Shown here: in pieces, positions 30,837-42,319 of the stretch | Layout: each line of letters begins with the position of its first letter | Numbering within the stretch: the first letter of the stretch is position 1 | Source: Symbiodinium natans | Taxonomy: Eukaryota; Sar; Dinophyceae; Suessiales; Symbiodiniaceae | NCBI GenBank assembly: GCA_905221605.1 | Contig: CAJNDS010001291.1 | Coordinates: 514,811 to 578,810 of the forward strand | Reading direction: 5' to 3' | Length of the DNA: 64,000 bases | The notes under the pieces: generated by a model | The model's database searches: none | What the model was told of the DNA's origin: nothing | The model's input: the letters and a program-made list of their open reading frames with translations, nothing else | Position numbers and translations under genes: made by a program

Positions 30837-31151
30837 ATGCATGAAGTAGGCGTGTCTCGGTGTCAAAGCAGCATACAGCAAGCAGCGAAGCATTATACGA
30901 GCAAGATCAAGGAAGCCTCTCAAATAGATGCCGGTTCCACCTCACAACATCGGAACAGCTTGGAGTTCTGCAGTGCGATGCAAGCCAGCTTGGACGGCGA
31001 TGTAGACCAGAGGAGCGCAGGCCGCACGAGCGGAGATTGCCTGCGGTACGTTAAGCAACCAAAGCTCTCAGGGTCAAGCCAGATTCATCCAGACCGGTAC
31101 CCAGAGAAGCCGAAATTAACAATTCCTAAAAGCTCCGACAAGCTTAAATGA
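30837..31151 (+). CDS. Candidate hydrophilic protein fragment
   Basis: This 104-codon ATG frame is rich in Ser, Gln, Lys and Asp and lacks hydrophobic stretches. Its Lys/Pro-rich C-terminus ends in TGA. A 64-codon frame in another phase overlaps. Unknown. Confidence 0.22.
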   Translation: MHEVGVSRCQSSIQQAAKHYTSKIKEASQIDAGSTSQHRNSLEFCSAMQASLDGDVDQRSAGRTSGDCLRYVKQPKLSGSSQIHPDRYPEKPKLTIPKSSDKLK

Positions 31152-32879
31152 CCAGCCCAAAACTTCTGAACGTCCCATCGTGCTGCGCAGGCCAAGGCCT
31201 GCGGCATGTGGGGCGACGTGTCGAACTGCCGAGTTGCGGCAGCACACCATGTTCCCGTACATGCGCCTTGGCCTAGAGAGAAGATCTTGAGGGAAGTTGC
31301 AGAGCCACGCTGGCATCAGCCAAGAGCATTTCACAGCATGAGTGGACGGCCTGCGACAGACTCGAGGACTCGAGGCGAAAACAACAGAACACCTGGATCC
31401 CACCCATAAGATCATGAGGGGCTTCGACGGAGACCCGTGCGGACTCAAACGTTAATGATCAGACCTGCGTTTAGTCTCGTGTACAATGGGGAGGACATAT
31501 GAAGGAATACGCACGGATGTTCGAAACAACGAGGGAATGAATGTGATGGACAACCTGGACAGCTGTTGGAATATGAGTCCACCCATGCTCGAGCACGTGT
31601 GATGTGTGACACGCTAATTAGCTTCTTCGCTGTAAACTTGAGGCTGTACAGTAAAGAGTCTATTTGTACTTGTAGCTAGTACTTCAAGTTACATCCAGCC
31701 GCTAGCCCACATCTTCAACTGCTTGAACCTATAAAACTTTTCACCCTCTCGAATCCTCATATACACCTGAAAGGATTTGCCTGGCCTGCATGGGTGGCAT
31801 TTGGACGCCGAAGAGTCAGCACCCCAGTGCCCGCCTTGCAAACGCCATATGTTCTGAAGACGTCTAGCATTGGCTTAGGGTAAGCGTGTGCTTTTTTGCA
31901 TGTTCATTCTCTTGGTCTTTCTCTTTGTTCTCCACTTTTGTTATCGGGCTGAGCTGTTCTTCAACTCTTGGGAACAGTTGTCGTCGAACTGTGGCGTTGG
32001 GCTGTTGTTGTTGAGCAATTGTTCTTGAGCTGGTGTTTGTTGTTGTTTGCCTTTTCTGCATTTCAAGGTTCCAGGGTCCTACCCCGAAGCTCGAACCCCT
32101 AAGGTCGTCTTGTCATTTGTCCAGGCAACTTGCCTTCTCCACGCTGCCTTGTTCAACAGATCCTGCTGTAACCCTGAGCAATCCACAAGAGCAGGAGGAG
32201 CGGACATAGGCTGCACGTTTGTTTTCGGGAATCGGCCTTTCGTACTGTTCGGTGTTTGTGAGAAGCAGATGTCGAAGCATGGAGGCAGAACCGTCTTGAA
32301 GCGCCTAAGCCACTGAAACGTGCTACGCCGCAGGCTTCAGCAGGCCCTGCTTTCGCCCTATCCGCCACCATTGACTTTCCACTACCTGTCGCTTTGATGT
32401 CACAGGTTCAAGGTTGGGTGCGGTGGGTGCAGCAGAGTGCAGCAGAGTTTCTTCCAATCACAGCATCCCACTCTTTCGTGCACGATGTAGCTTCAAATGT
32501 TGCCCTCGGCGTCGTATCAGAGGATTGTTACCTTCGACCTGAACATGTGAATAGGTTCTTCTGGGTTGTTTTGGGGAGCCTACTCTGGCATGGCTTCATG
32601 TATGCTTCAAGTTCGACATGAATTGCCAAGCGACGGGGCAGGAGGCTTGTTGAGCCCGCAGCCGGAAGCTAGCTGCCTTGCGCCAAAAACCCATGCTCTT
32701 GGAAACCTGAGGAGTGTAGATGAGATTCGCGCGGTCCACACGATGGTGACGTCGAACCATGAGTCGTTTTTCGAGAGCACCACGGGCCTCCAGGCATGGC
32801 AGGAACAACCTAAGGAAGCCTGCCCAAGCCAGTTCCAGTTCCCACAACCCCGAATTCTGCAGCGCCCCTGGGCTTTTGG
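31152..32879. other. No recognisable gene
   Basis: Short frames occur on both strands. A minus-strand frame, 31864-32061, is Gln/Thr/Lys/Glu-rich, but it is the complement of a pyrimidine-rich tract and so is probably compositional. No repeats of note. Confidence 0.35.
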
Positions 32880-33894
32880 ATGCCGAACATTTCAAGAAGC
32901 TTTGTTACAGGCGCAGGGCCTGTCAAGATGGTATGCGCGCAAAGACCGGTACGTTGCCGTTCCTCGGTTTGCAGTTGGAGTATACTGGATAGAGTCGCTG
33001 TAGAGTATTCTGTAGTGGCGGTGTCTCAACACGCTAACCAACTGGGAAACAAAGTGTGTTGGTCACGCCTTCCTGCCAGATCCAGTAGTCCACCAGGGAG
33101 TGAGAACCGTAGTGCGGAAGTAAAGTCCACCAAGGAGGAGCGTGCCAGAAGGCTCCAGCTCGAGAGCCCGAGGCATCTATTGGGGTTTGAAGATGCTGAG
33201 GGTGGTGGATTGGGTGATCCGTGGTGGCTATGTCTCCTCGGGCAGGTGCCTGTTGAAAGTTTTGCGGTGAGTACTACTTGAGAACAGACACCTCCACCAA
33301 AAATGGTTTGAATGCCTGAACATGCTTGTTCAGTGCTGAGGTATACTGAGCAGGGGGGCAGCAACTCATGTTGAAGGTTTACTCAGATCATAGCTTTGGA
33401 GCAGATCTGCAGAATTTTGAGTGTGCATTCGCGTATCATCATGGTGTCTGCGGCGCATGCTTTGTGGTGTCCTGCTGTTTGAGCGTCTTTCAATCGTGTT
33501 GCGCTGACGTGTTGGCACTTCTGTCCTTCTTGATCTTATTGTTCTTCGTAGCTGTGCAAGCAGACAGCCTAACAGTTTAACGGGGCCTAACAGAACAGAA
33601 CTACTCACAAGTTTGCCGGCTCGAAGAGGGACTCCATGGGTTCTTACTGTACGACAGTGCGATCCCACTTCCTGATCATCTGGAGCTTTGCAATCTCGCA
33701 TGCAAGCGGTCAAGCAGAATGTGCTTCTCAAGTTGCAGCTGCTGCAGGACAGATTCCCATCCAGCGGCACCAAAGAGCGCAAACATACGGCGAGAAAGCT
33801 CCTGACAGCTCTAGCCAAAAAGTCGAAAGTTGGGACAAATATGCGACTGCAAGCAGGGTTGAGTGCCGAGACTTCACCTGGATTTGCTCATTGA
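32880..33894 (+). other. Plus-strand candidate frames, unknown
   Basis: The frame 32880-33281 is charged in its second half (about 33095-33230), ending near CGGGCAG|GT. The frame 33688-33894 gives an amphipathic Lys/Leu/Gln helix (68 codons) inside a longer 146-codon frame, 33636-34076, in another phase. I recognise no family. Confidence 0.2.
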
Positions 33895-34342
33895 GCCGGT
33901 TGAGTGTTTTCAGCTTCGATGGATGCAGAGGGTCTTTCAGGGCTCCTTTGATGGTCTTTTCAAAGGCTTGGATCACAGGGCATCAGGGCATCTTCGGGCC
34001 CAAGGTTCGAAGCATCCCACGCGCCCTGGGAGGACTGGACTTGGGTCTTCATGTCGTCAGCCGAAACCTTGACTGAGAGAGCCTTACCGTAACAATCGCT
34101 AGCAACTAAAATTGGGCTGTCCTTAGAGGTGGCAGGAAGGGCCCCCAAGAAATCTGTTTGTGCAATCTTGCGCTGCGGCCCGTGCAGAAGGAGGATGCCG
34201 ACCATGCGCTCAGCCGAGTGAGGGCCTCACAATTTCGGGTTTGGGATGTGTGTGTGTGAGAGAGAGTGTGTGTGCGTGTGTGAGTGTGTGTTGGTGAACG
34301 TTAAGATGTCGTTTCACTGTTGTTCAGGACTGACAGAATCAG

Positions 34343-34568
34343 AACACGAATACTTTGCTGAAACGCATGTGCCAAGAGTCCGAGGCGTGTCTTAAACATC
34401 ATAGAGGACACAGCGATCAGCACACCTCTGATTTTCTTTGTCAGAGACAACTACGCAGTTCGTCCTGGCCACCACTTCATCTATGTCAATGTGGCCGCCC
34501 AGGAGCAAGTGCAAGAACAAGAGCAAGAGCACGAAGAAGAAGTGGAGGAGGAGATTGGTGCAAAATGA
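34343..34568 (+). CDS. Candidate exon with acidic tail
   Basis: After TTGTTCAG at about 34328, one frame begins with an acidic helix. From about 34363 a second frame runs to TGA at 34566 and ends in a Glu/Gln-rich tail. A TG/AG dinucleotide-rich tract (34243-34292) precedes it. The start of the first frame faintly recalls a coatomer gamma motif, but only over about eight residues, so no assignment is made. Confidence 0.2.
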
Positions 34569-36299
34569 TGGAAGCTGCCCTATCACATCACATAATATCA
34601 ACATCCGTCAACGATAAGTCTGGACGTCGCTGTTTTGGACACCCATGCCACTCCTCGAGCGCCAGGCTCACAAGTCTCGTGGCTGCAAATTAGGACACAT
34701 GGCTTGGGTTGATCTACGCCCTTTTGCGCTCGGCTTCAGCAGCCCCGTAGTGTCTGATATGCGCATGCGTACCTTTGATGCCGTTGAATCGTCCATTCAT
34801 GGCCCCAAACCTTTGTCATGCCAGGACCATGAGCAGGAGGCCTGTCGGTGATTTTTTCTGTTCAGGGCATAGAAATGCGTCTGTTTCAGTTCCAAAGCCA
34901 CGCGCCATAATGACGAAATGATCCAAAACACTAACAAAAAACAATTCCGGTGCAGTAGCAACCCATGCAACTTGTTGGCTCAACCGAGTGCGTAGCCAGG
35001 CCGAGCAGGAGGAGGAGCTGGACCGACTTCCGGAGGCACCGGCGCCGCAGAAGCACCAACGTCGGCCACTAGAATCCGCTTTTTCTTCGGTTGTTAGACT
35101 GGCTAGACTGCTTTTTGTTGTCCCAGGGGTTGCAGCTTCGAGCTTCGACTTTAATATTTTTTGGCGTACTGGCCAGCATTGGCCAGCTAAGGTATGCCAA
35201 GGAGTCCGAGGAGGCGAGGAAGGGAGGGGGGCAAAAACAACGGTAAACATTGTCGGGTCGGTTGGCAGAGCTTGTGCAGACGGAAGGAGTCTTGGAGGTG
35301 GAGATTGAACGGAGATTGTGGGTTTGTGAGAACCTAAAGAAGCAAAGACATGATTGGGCGAAAAACGGTGCCGGTCCGAGGAGGTCCTAGCAAGGCTGAG
35401 GACCGAGGGTTTGGATTCTGTTTCCGGGAAGGCCACGCCTTGGCCCGTGCGAGGGCTCGTCGGGAAGTGCCGGCCTCATCTTGCTTTTCAATTTCGGTGC
35501 AATGTGGTTGTCCGACAAACGTGTTCACCCAGACTTCGGGCATCGAGTCTCAGAACTAAAATGGACGAAGATTAAATGAGCAGGCTAGCCGCTAGCCCGG
35601 GCCCAAAAGCCTTGACATGCCAATTTCCAAGCCGAAGCACAACTTTCCCGACTGGCTGCAAGAGACCTGTTGCAACAAACGGACCTAGAGTTTAGGGATG
35701 TGCGTAACGAGGTCAGCTGCCCTTCCTTTCTACCCACTTGCGGACTTCGCGGTCAACAAGGGGCCAGCCATGCTCCGGTTTTGGGGGATTGAGACGCAAG
35801 GGCCTGCGGAAGGCCTGCTGATTTTCAACTAGGCAAGTATTTTAAATTTTGTGTTCCTTCCCACGAGTTGCTTTGATAACGAAAGGAGATGTCTGGAGAT
35901 GACAACCGTCAGTCGAGCTCCTTGATCACTGCTGGCAAGACCTTGCTTGCTTGCTCATCAGGCTCACTGTCATCAAAGACCTTCCTTCCTCGAGCAAACT
36001 CTCTTCACTCTTAACCCAGAGCGCGGCTTGTACTCTTGCCTTGCCCTATTCTTTCCGATAGCTTCCGACGGGAAGGCTTCAACTGCAGTGTTCCACGCCG
36101 GAGCTTGCATGACCAATGTAGGAGGACCTTGAATTGCGAAGCTACCTCTTCTGAAGTAACCAAGCTTGAGCTGGGTTTCGGGCCTTTCATGCATTTTGGC
36201 GAGCAAACCGCTTTGGGTTCGGCATAGATCCGACCTCTCCTTCACCCGGCCTGTTGCCTCCTTCCCCCTCTCGCTTGCCCGCCCAAGCCAGGATCCTCA
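34569..36299. other. No recognisable gene
   Basis: The main frames are 34816-35436 minus (206 codons, Ser/Pro/Leu-rich) and 34988-35308 plus (106 codons, charged start). They overlap and neither carries a recognised domain. About half a chance frame of 200 codons is expected in this window. Confidence 0.3.
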
Positions 36300-36734
36300 A
36301 TGAGTCCAGCCCTGCTTTGGAGGGATTGCCTGGCTTTGCTGGCTCCCAAGCGACTACTGTCCCGAAAAGCACGGACGATGCATGTGTCTTGCGACCACAT
36401 GCATAGGTTAGCGCTGGAAGTTGGTTCAGGTCCTGCTTTGGTTCAGGCTTGGGGTTCTGTGCTCGGGAAATTTGTCAAATTTTGTCAACGTCTTCCTAGA
36501 CAAGCAGCTCGACAGTCCCACTGGTATGGACGGACCTGCTGCTTGAACATGTGCCGGCTTGAGGCTACCAGGCTCGTGTCCCGAAACTTTAGGCTGAAAG
36601 AAGACTGCGAGTTACTTTCTGCGAAGAACCTGCCATTTCTTGGGACTACGTACTCCCAGACTCCAGGTCATGATCAGCGAGAACCACTACCGCAGAAGTT
36701 GGCGTCTGACTTCTGTTCGGAGGCTGCTGTCTAG
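36300..36734 (+). CDS. Candidate coding frame, 144 codons, unknown
   Basis: This ATG frame is rich in Leu, Arg, Cys and Lys, without low complexity. No domain is recognised. It may be an exon or a chance frame. Confidence 0.2.
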   Translation: MSPALLWRDCLALLAPKRLLSRKARTMHVSCDHMHRLALEVGSGPALVQAWGSVLGKFVKFCQRLPRQAARQSHWYGRTCCLNMCRLEATRLVSRNFRLKEDCELLSAKNLPFLGTTYSQTPGHDQREPLPQKLASDFCSEAAV

Positions 36735-38433
36735 TGGGGGCATGCAGAAGCAGAGCTGCAACTGCCTGGCTGAATGTTGCACCACGCTCACTGACCCAGC
36801 CTCGCATGACATGCACCTGGGAGCAGATGCCCTAAGTGGCTAAAAGCAGCTAGAAGCTCCAACTGAGATGCGGAAGCCACTGCGGTCTGGCCCCTAAGAT
36901 CCCAATGTGTTTGGCCGAGGGCCATGCTCAGAGGCGCATGATAGGACTCGAGCTTCGGTTTAGGACAGTTTAGGACTCTTCGGGCACTTATAGGGACACG
37001 TCGTGGATGTTCACGTGTAGGCATTTATGGGCTGCAGGCTGAAGCGAACGGAAACAACATGTCCATGTTGAGACGTTAGAGGCATCGGGTCCTCAAGAAC
37101 GGAGTCGAAAAAGGGACTAGTTGGCCAGGCTTCGAAACGTGGCTTGCTTCCTGGAGTGGGCCACCAGCCCAGCGGCAGCGTACTTTGTATTGCTTTGTCG
37201 CCAAGCCGGAAGCAGCTTCTTCTCAGAGTTCATGAGCTCAGAGCAAACAGATCGGAAACATGAAATCATTTGTAGCAGGTTCCTTCCGCTGGACGACTGA
37301 AGCGTTTCACTGCCGGTGGCCCGGGTTCTGAAGGCCTCTGTTGTCTTCTTCAAGCCAGACTGTCCATGATTCGTATCAACAAAGAAGCCACACCATGCTT
37401 TCGCGTAAGCAAGGCCCAAGCGTGATTGATCGTAACCGGTCATGTCGCTCCAAGAACAGTCGTGAAGCAGTGGGCGTTTCAAGCCAATGGCGTAGGAGTT
37501 GCTGTAGCACATGTTCCGGTCTCACATCGCCGCATTCTTTCATGACAGCTCCTGGAGACTGGAGACCTTTGGAACCGACAGGACGTAATGATACGTTGCA
37601 ATGTAATTTCTCGACGAGAAGTCTGCAGCACAAGGAGGATGGGTAATGACAGTATAATGACGGGTACCAAGTTGTACCAAGGTGTCTCCGTCGGCCCTGT
37701 CGCAAGAGCAACGCTTCCGCTTAAGCCGGGCGCCGAGCTTGGGATGGCGAGGAAATACCTGCCGGTGAGGGAAGATCTTCACAAAAGCTTGTGTCCCTAA
37801 GACTAATCGCTTGAATCGTCGAGTCAACCTTAGGAGCCGGTGCAAGCAAAAGCTCATTTAAGTGCCATCTTACTAATCTTACCAGGTTTAGGACCTCTCC
37901 TTGCCAGGGGAGGCATTGGAGTTATGCAGCGGCAGCCGAGAGGATTGCCCGCGACTCAGCCATGGGGGTCAGAGCTGCTTCTGGGTTTCTCGAGTTCAAA
38001 ACTACAAGACTTAACTGATTCATTTGGTTGCAATTTTAGGACACGCTTGCGATGCTACAGTGCCATGTGGGTGCTGATCAAACCAAACAGTGGGGGACAG
38101 GAGCTCAAGAATAGAAACTGCTTTTGGCAATAGGGGCCGTCCCAATGCAACACCAGTTCGAATGTAATTTTGACTTCCGCACATCTTCAGACAGCAGCCG
38201 GAAGAAAACGAGTTGGGCACAAAGGATCGGCACCTGGAAGCTGGTAGTTTATGCGCGGGCAAGCATTCAGGATGCTACAGTACTAGTGCTGAGTACTTGA
38301 GTACCTGTTTCATTGTTGGAGACGTTGTGCCGTGTGTCTTACTTAGTCTTCTTAGTCTTAGCCGGAGCCCCGTTCTCAACCTCTCGAGCATTCTGAGCCT
38401 TCCTGAGCTATACAAGCGGCTCAGCTGCATAAA

Positions 38434-39347
38434 TTGATCGAGGCTCTGCGGGCTTCGGCCAAGAAGAGGCGGAGTGGGCCTGTATTGGTTCGAAAAGAGT
38501 GCTGGGGCAACTTCATCATGCTGGGCCATGGATGTGTCGGCATCAGAACGGACATGCTTCTCGATGCGGCCAGCATTGCACCGTATACAAGAGAAAGGGG
38601 GGGTATATGGTCCAGGATTGAAGGCTTTAATGAGCCTCTTCTGACACAACAGCACTGCGAGGCGTCCCCACACCCTTCCGAACCCACAAAAGTCACATAG
38701 TTCCTAGTGAAGTTCTTTGACCTGCCAGGTGCGGGCCCTTTGCGAAGTGCTTGACCTTACCAACGAGGGTGAGGCTTACATCGTCATGGCCCTGGTTCCT
38801 GGACGCTTTTGTGGGTCGAGGGAGTTGAGGGAGTTGAGGGAGTTGAGGGATGAGAACCTGAGAGTGGTTTTAAAGGCGACTGACAATGTCAGCGCTTCAA
38901 TCGTAGCAACCCCATGCTTGCACCATCTTATTGCCATCGCACAGGGTAATGTAGAGAACCTTCATGACTTTTGATTGCGCCCACTGTGGTGGAGAATGGT
39001 GGAGAGTCATGCGGGCTCATTTTTCTGCTTGTTGGCTCGTCATAGAACATCTGTTGATCTGGGGTAGATTCGCGGCGAGCCTTGTGTTTTGGAAGTGGGG
39101 AACGTATTTGCTTGTGTGCTTCTTGGCTAGCTTGTTTTTGTTGGCTAGACTTGCAGCGTTTGTTCTTGCGCTGAGGCGCGAATGCCCACAGGCAGCCCTG
39201 GGCTTGGTCTTGTGGCCGAAGAGCTGGAAGCACCTGCAGCATTCGCCATTCGCTGTCTCAGAGACTGTGGGGTTTGAGTCTAAGCAAAGGGGCTCCGATC
39301 AACAATTCGCTGGCCTGGCAAAGCCGGAAAAGCCAACAATGACATGA
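38434..39347 (+). other. Three consecutive plus-strand candidate frames
   Basis: Frame 38434-38700 (88 codons) is a mixed soluble-looking peptide. Frame 38717-38974 (85 codons) follows a CTGCCAG|GT site and contains a tandem Arg-Glu-Leu triplet from a 9-bp repeat at 38822-38848. Frame 38964-39347 (127 codons) overlaps it in another phase and has two or three hydrophobic stretches with several Trp and Cys, like a small membrane protein. Their order on one strand supports an intron-rich gene, but the products are unknown. Confidence 0.25.
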
Positions 39348-40136
39348 TCCAATATGAACCACGTCTGCAGGGTTTGTACAACTTGTCGAACTCAGGATGC
39401 TCTCTCAGGCTCCGTGTAGGAAAACACTCCTAGAGAAGAGCTTTACTTGGGCACACTGCAGCTGGGTCATCTGCATGTCGTACAGGATTTCAAATGGCCC
39501 TCGATAGCGGATGGCTTGAAAGTTTCGGGTTTTCCAGGAAACTCTGAAGCTTTTGATTGGATCGGCAGCCCTCGCATGGAACAAAATTGGTCGGATGTCA
39601 ACCTTGGATATCGATAGAACGCCTTCGAAATCGACGAGTCGTGCTGGAACACCTTCGACAGCCAACGCTTGCTGCCTTGGGGGAGGGTCTCTGAATGCTT
39701 GCAATGGGCTGGAGCTGGCATGTGGAAAGCGCTTGCGAATGGCTATCGGACTTGTTCACCAATGTTGCGTCGCAGCAGGTTGGACACGCACAAGGAAGAC
39801 TGGGGGCTAATGTTTGCTTGCGCTGCCGGGACTTGGGGCCTGGGCCGAAGGCATCATTGTTGATATATCCACAGTTGCACTGTGGAGCCCCACAGCACAG
39901 GCTACTCCATTCGGGCAGGCCTCAAGCCTGGGCTGGGGCGAATCCAAACAAAGCAACGACCAGCAGACTGACATGACGCAAGTATTTTGACAATTCTGAT
40001 AATCAGATGTATGCAGCTGTGTTTCCTGCAAGCTGTGTTTCCTGCAAGCGTCCCTTCCTTCAGGCCGAGTGACCCTGGCCGAGCTTGAACGGGCTTTGGG
40101 GACGCAGGACTTCTTTCGTATGCAGGAGGCCACATC

Positions 40137-41151
40137 ATGCCAGAATGTGCAATCGCGACCTTGAAATATTTCTGCTTCTGCACCTTGCCCCGACCCCTCA
40201 TGTCGCAACCCTGTGAGGGGCGGTTCTTCGTAGCCTTGGGCCTCACAGAGGCGGAGCACCTCCGTGGTGCCCTGCACGGGCCCCAAAAGGATGGACAAAT
40301 GCCGCGGTTCAAGGTTTTCGCAGGGCAGCGAAAGGGCTGGCACAGGGCTTTACCACAGTTTAGAGTTGTTTGTTTCAGCTGTCGTGCCTCGCGGCGACGC
40401 GCTGTCCGCCTGCTCGTGTCAACGTTTCTCAGGCTAGAAGCGCAAGGTTTTCGGGCCCTGGAGGTCCTAATGATCCTCATGATAAATGCTGATTACTCTG
40501 ACCCCGCAGAATTGTGGTAAAATTTCCGAAATTATACTGAGCAGGATCACATTGACATGATCCCACGGAATCTTCGGGCATCATCCACAAACTTGGAGAG
40601 ATGGCCGTTTAAAAGCCCGAAAGCGCGACACGCAATGTCGACCGTAGCTGCCAGAGACTCCCGAAAACAAATTGGGTTACCTATGTGGGAGAGGGGGCGG
40701 GGCGGAGCCGCACTAAGCAGCATTGAAAGCTCAGCCGCACACTGGAAATGGAAAGACCTACGCTATCGTCGTAGACCGTCAGGCCAGTCATGATGTCCAT
40801 GTGCCTTTGGCACCGAGGCACCTCCTGGCTGGCCAGAGTTGGCTGCAGGACTGCTGTTTGGCTTTGAGGTGCCAGAGGGCGCTTGGGTCGTTTGTAAAGC
40901 CACTTAAGGTCGAGGCTTTGCAACTGTCGAGGCACAGAAACCATCGCCTGTTACAGTGTGCATGCTTCAGAATCTTGTCAAAGAATGTAATGTCGCCATC
41001 GGCGACACCAGTGACCGCAGTCTGTACTCATTGGGCCTCTCGAAGTTTCGCTCGAGTGAGGTTGATTCCTGTGGCTGCGTGGGTCATTCTTCCGACGGGC
41101 CGGGCAACTGTTTGCCCTGAGGTGTATCGGGTGCAAAGAGTCTGTGAATGA
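40137..41151 (+). other. Plus-strand candidate frames opposed by long minus-strand frames
   Basis: Plus frames 40137-40520 (127 codons), 40557-40793 and 40723-41151 (142 codons) are opposed by minus frames of 178 and 192 codons at 39807-40480. The sequence alone does not decide which strand is coding. No domain is recognised on either. Confidence 0.2.
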
Positions 41152-41949
41152 ATCGCTGCTGGACTTTGTCGGGCCAGTCCGGGAGAGTGTGGCACCTGGT
41201 CGATCTGCAGTGAAGACATGGTGACATGAATGCTAAGAGCATACCCACTGATGGGTTTGCCAATTCTGCCAATGCCAACAGCGACACATGCCAACGCGTC
41301 CTTCTCCAGCAGCATCTCACATGTGTGAAAGCCGTTGAAGATATAGAGAGACATGCAAGAGCTTAAGGGCCCAGCTGTGTGCAGTAAATTTAGTCCTTGA
41401 GAACTGGGATAGCATGGATAACGCGACCCGACTTCAAGGTGCAGAGCTGGGGTTTCAGCTTCAGGCACCTGCACATGCATGAGAGAGTTTAGGGTGGGGA
41501 CGCTTTTTGCTCAGGGTGCCTGAGTTGAAAGGGCGTTCTGTGCATGCTTGTCCGGCTTTTACTCAGCAAGCGCGCAAATCAGTCACTAGCATCATCACCA
41601 GGATGAGATTTGTGCTCGGTAAGTTGTCATTGATGCGCAATGTGTGTCATGGACTTGGACCAGTTCCAGTCGGGATTCTGGTTTTCCATGACACCAGCAG
41701 TACCTGACACATCCTGACACACGCAAGTTGGAGCAAGTGCTGCCCTGGCCACTTCGGCCACAAACTCCAATGGCCAGTTGCTGACAATTCATTATTCCTC
41801 CCAGGCAATTTCCTGCCTACGTCTTCTTCACAGCCTGCCTGGTTTCTCCATGGGTTCTAGGACATGTTTTTGTTTGACATTCGGGCAGAGCGGAGGCAGC
41901 AGAGCAGCTTCTGCGCTTCTTGAACAGTGCGGAGGACTTCCAGGCCTCA

Positions 41950-42309
41950 TCACAAACAACCCCACGGGGCGTTAACCGTTAAGCTTCGTGCGTTTTTTTC
42001 ACGCTTAAGCGGTTTGCCACAACGGGAGCAAGATTTTAAACGTGGTTTTAGCCCATTAAAAGTGCAAGTTTCAGAGGTCGATTTGTGGTAAGCATGGCAG
42101 GCGCGGTATTTTCGACGATTCTGCGCGCCTTTTTTTCGTGTCTCGTTTTGCTGGTGGTTCGCAGGCAGAAAACACTGCGCATGCCGATGTTTTCGTGGTT
42201 TCACGTTGCAAAAACGTGGGTTTCCACTGTACCTAAAGTTTGTGGTTTTTGTTGCGTCGTTTTTCCTTGTGTGGGCGAATTCAACACAAAACCGTTGCCC
42301 GTAACAGCC
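41950..42309 (-). CDS. Cys/His/Lys-rich frame in a distinct base-composition island
   Basis: On the minus strand a frame of 119 codons is open from 42309 to the stop at 41950, with no ATG (first GTG at 42204). It is basic and rich in Lys, Arg, Asn, Cys and His. It has CHAYH around the middle and CSRCGKPLKR near the C-terminus, a C-x2-C zinc-ribbon-like half site. Codons such as AAA, CGT, CGA and TTT predominate, unlike neighbouring DNA. The base composition (runs of T, CGTTTTT words on plus) changes at about 41970 and 42320. It may be an exon of a nucleic-acid-binding protein or an inserted foreign fragment. The opposite-strand 77-codon frame is probably its shadow. Confidence 0.35.
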   Translation of the reverse strand, partial: GCYGQRFCVEFAHTRKNDATKTTNFRYSGNPRFCNVKPRKHRHAQCFLPANHQQNETRKKGAQNRRKYRACHAYHKSTSETCTFNGLKPRLKSCSRCGKPLKREKNARSLTVNAPWGCL

Positions 42310-42319
42310 TTACCTTAAC

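Noticed and set aside
34343-34400. Short resemblance to the coatomer gamma appendage
   Set aside because: Only about eight residues agree, and the following sequence does not continue the family pattern.
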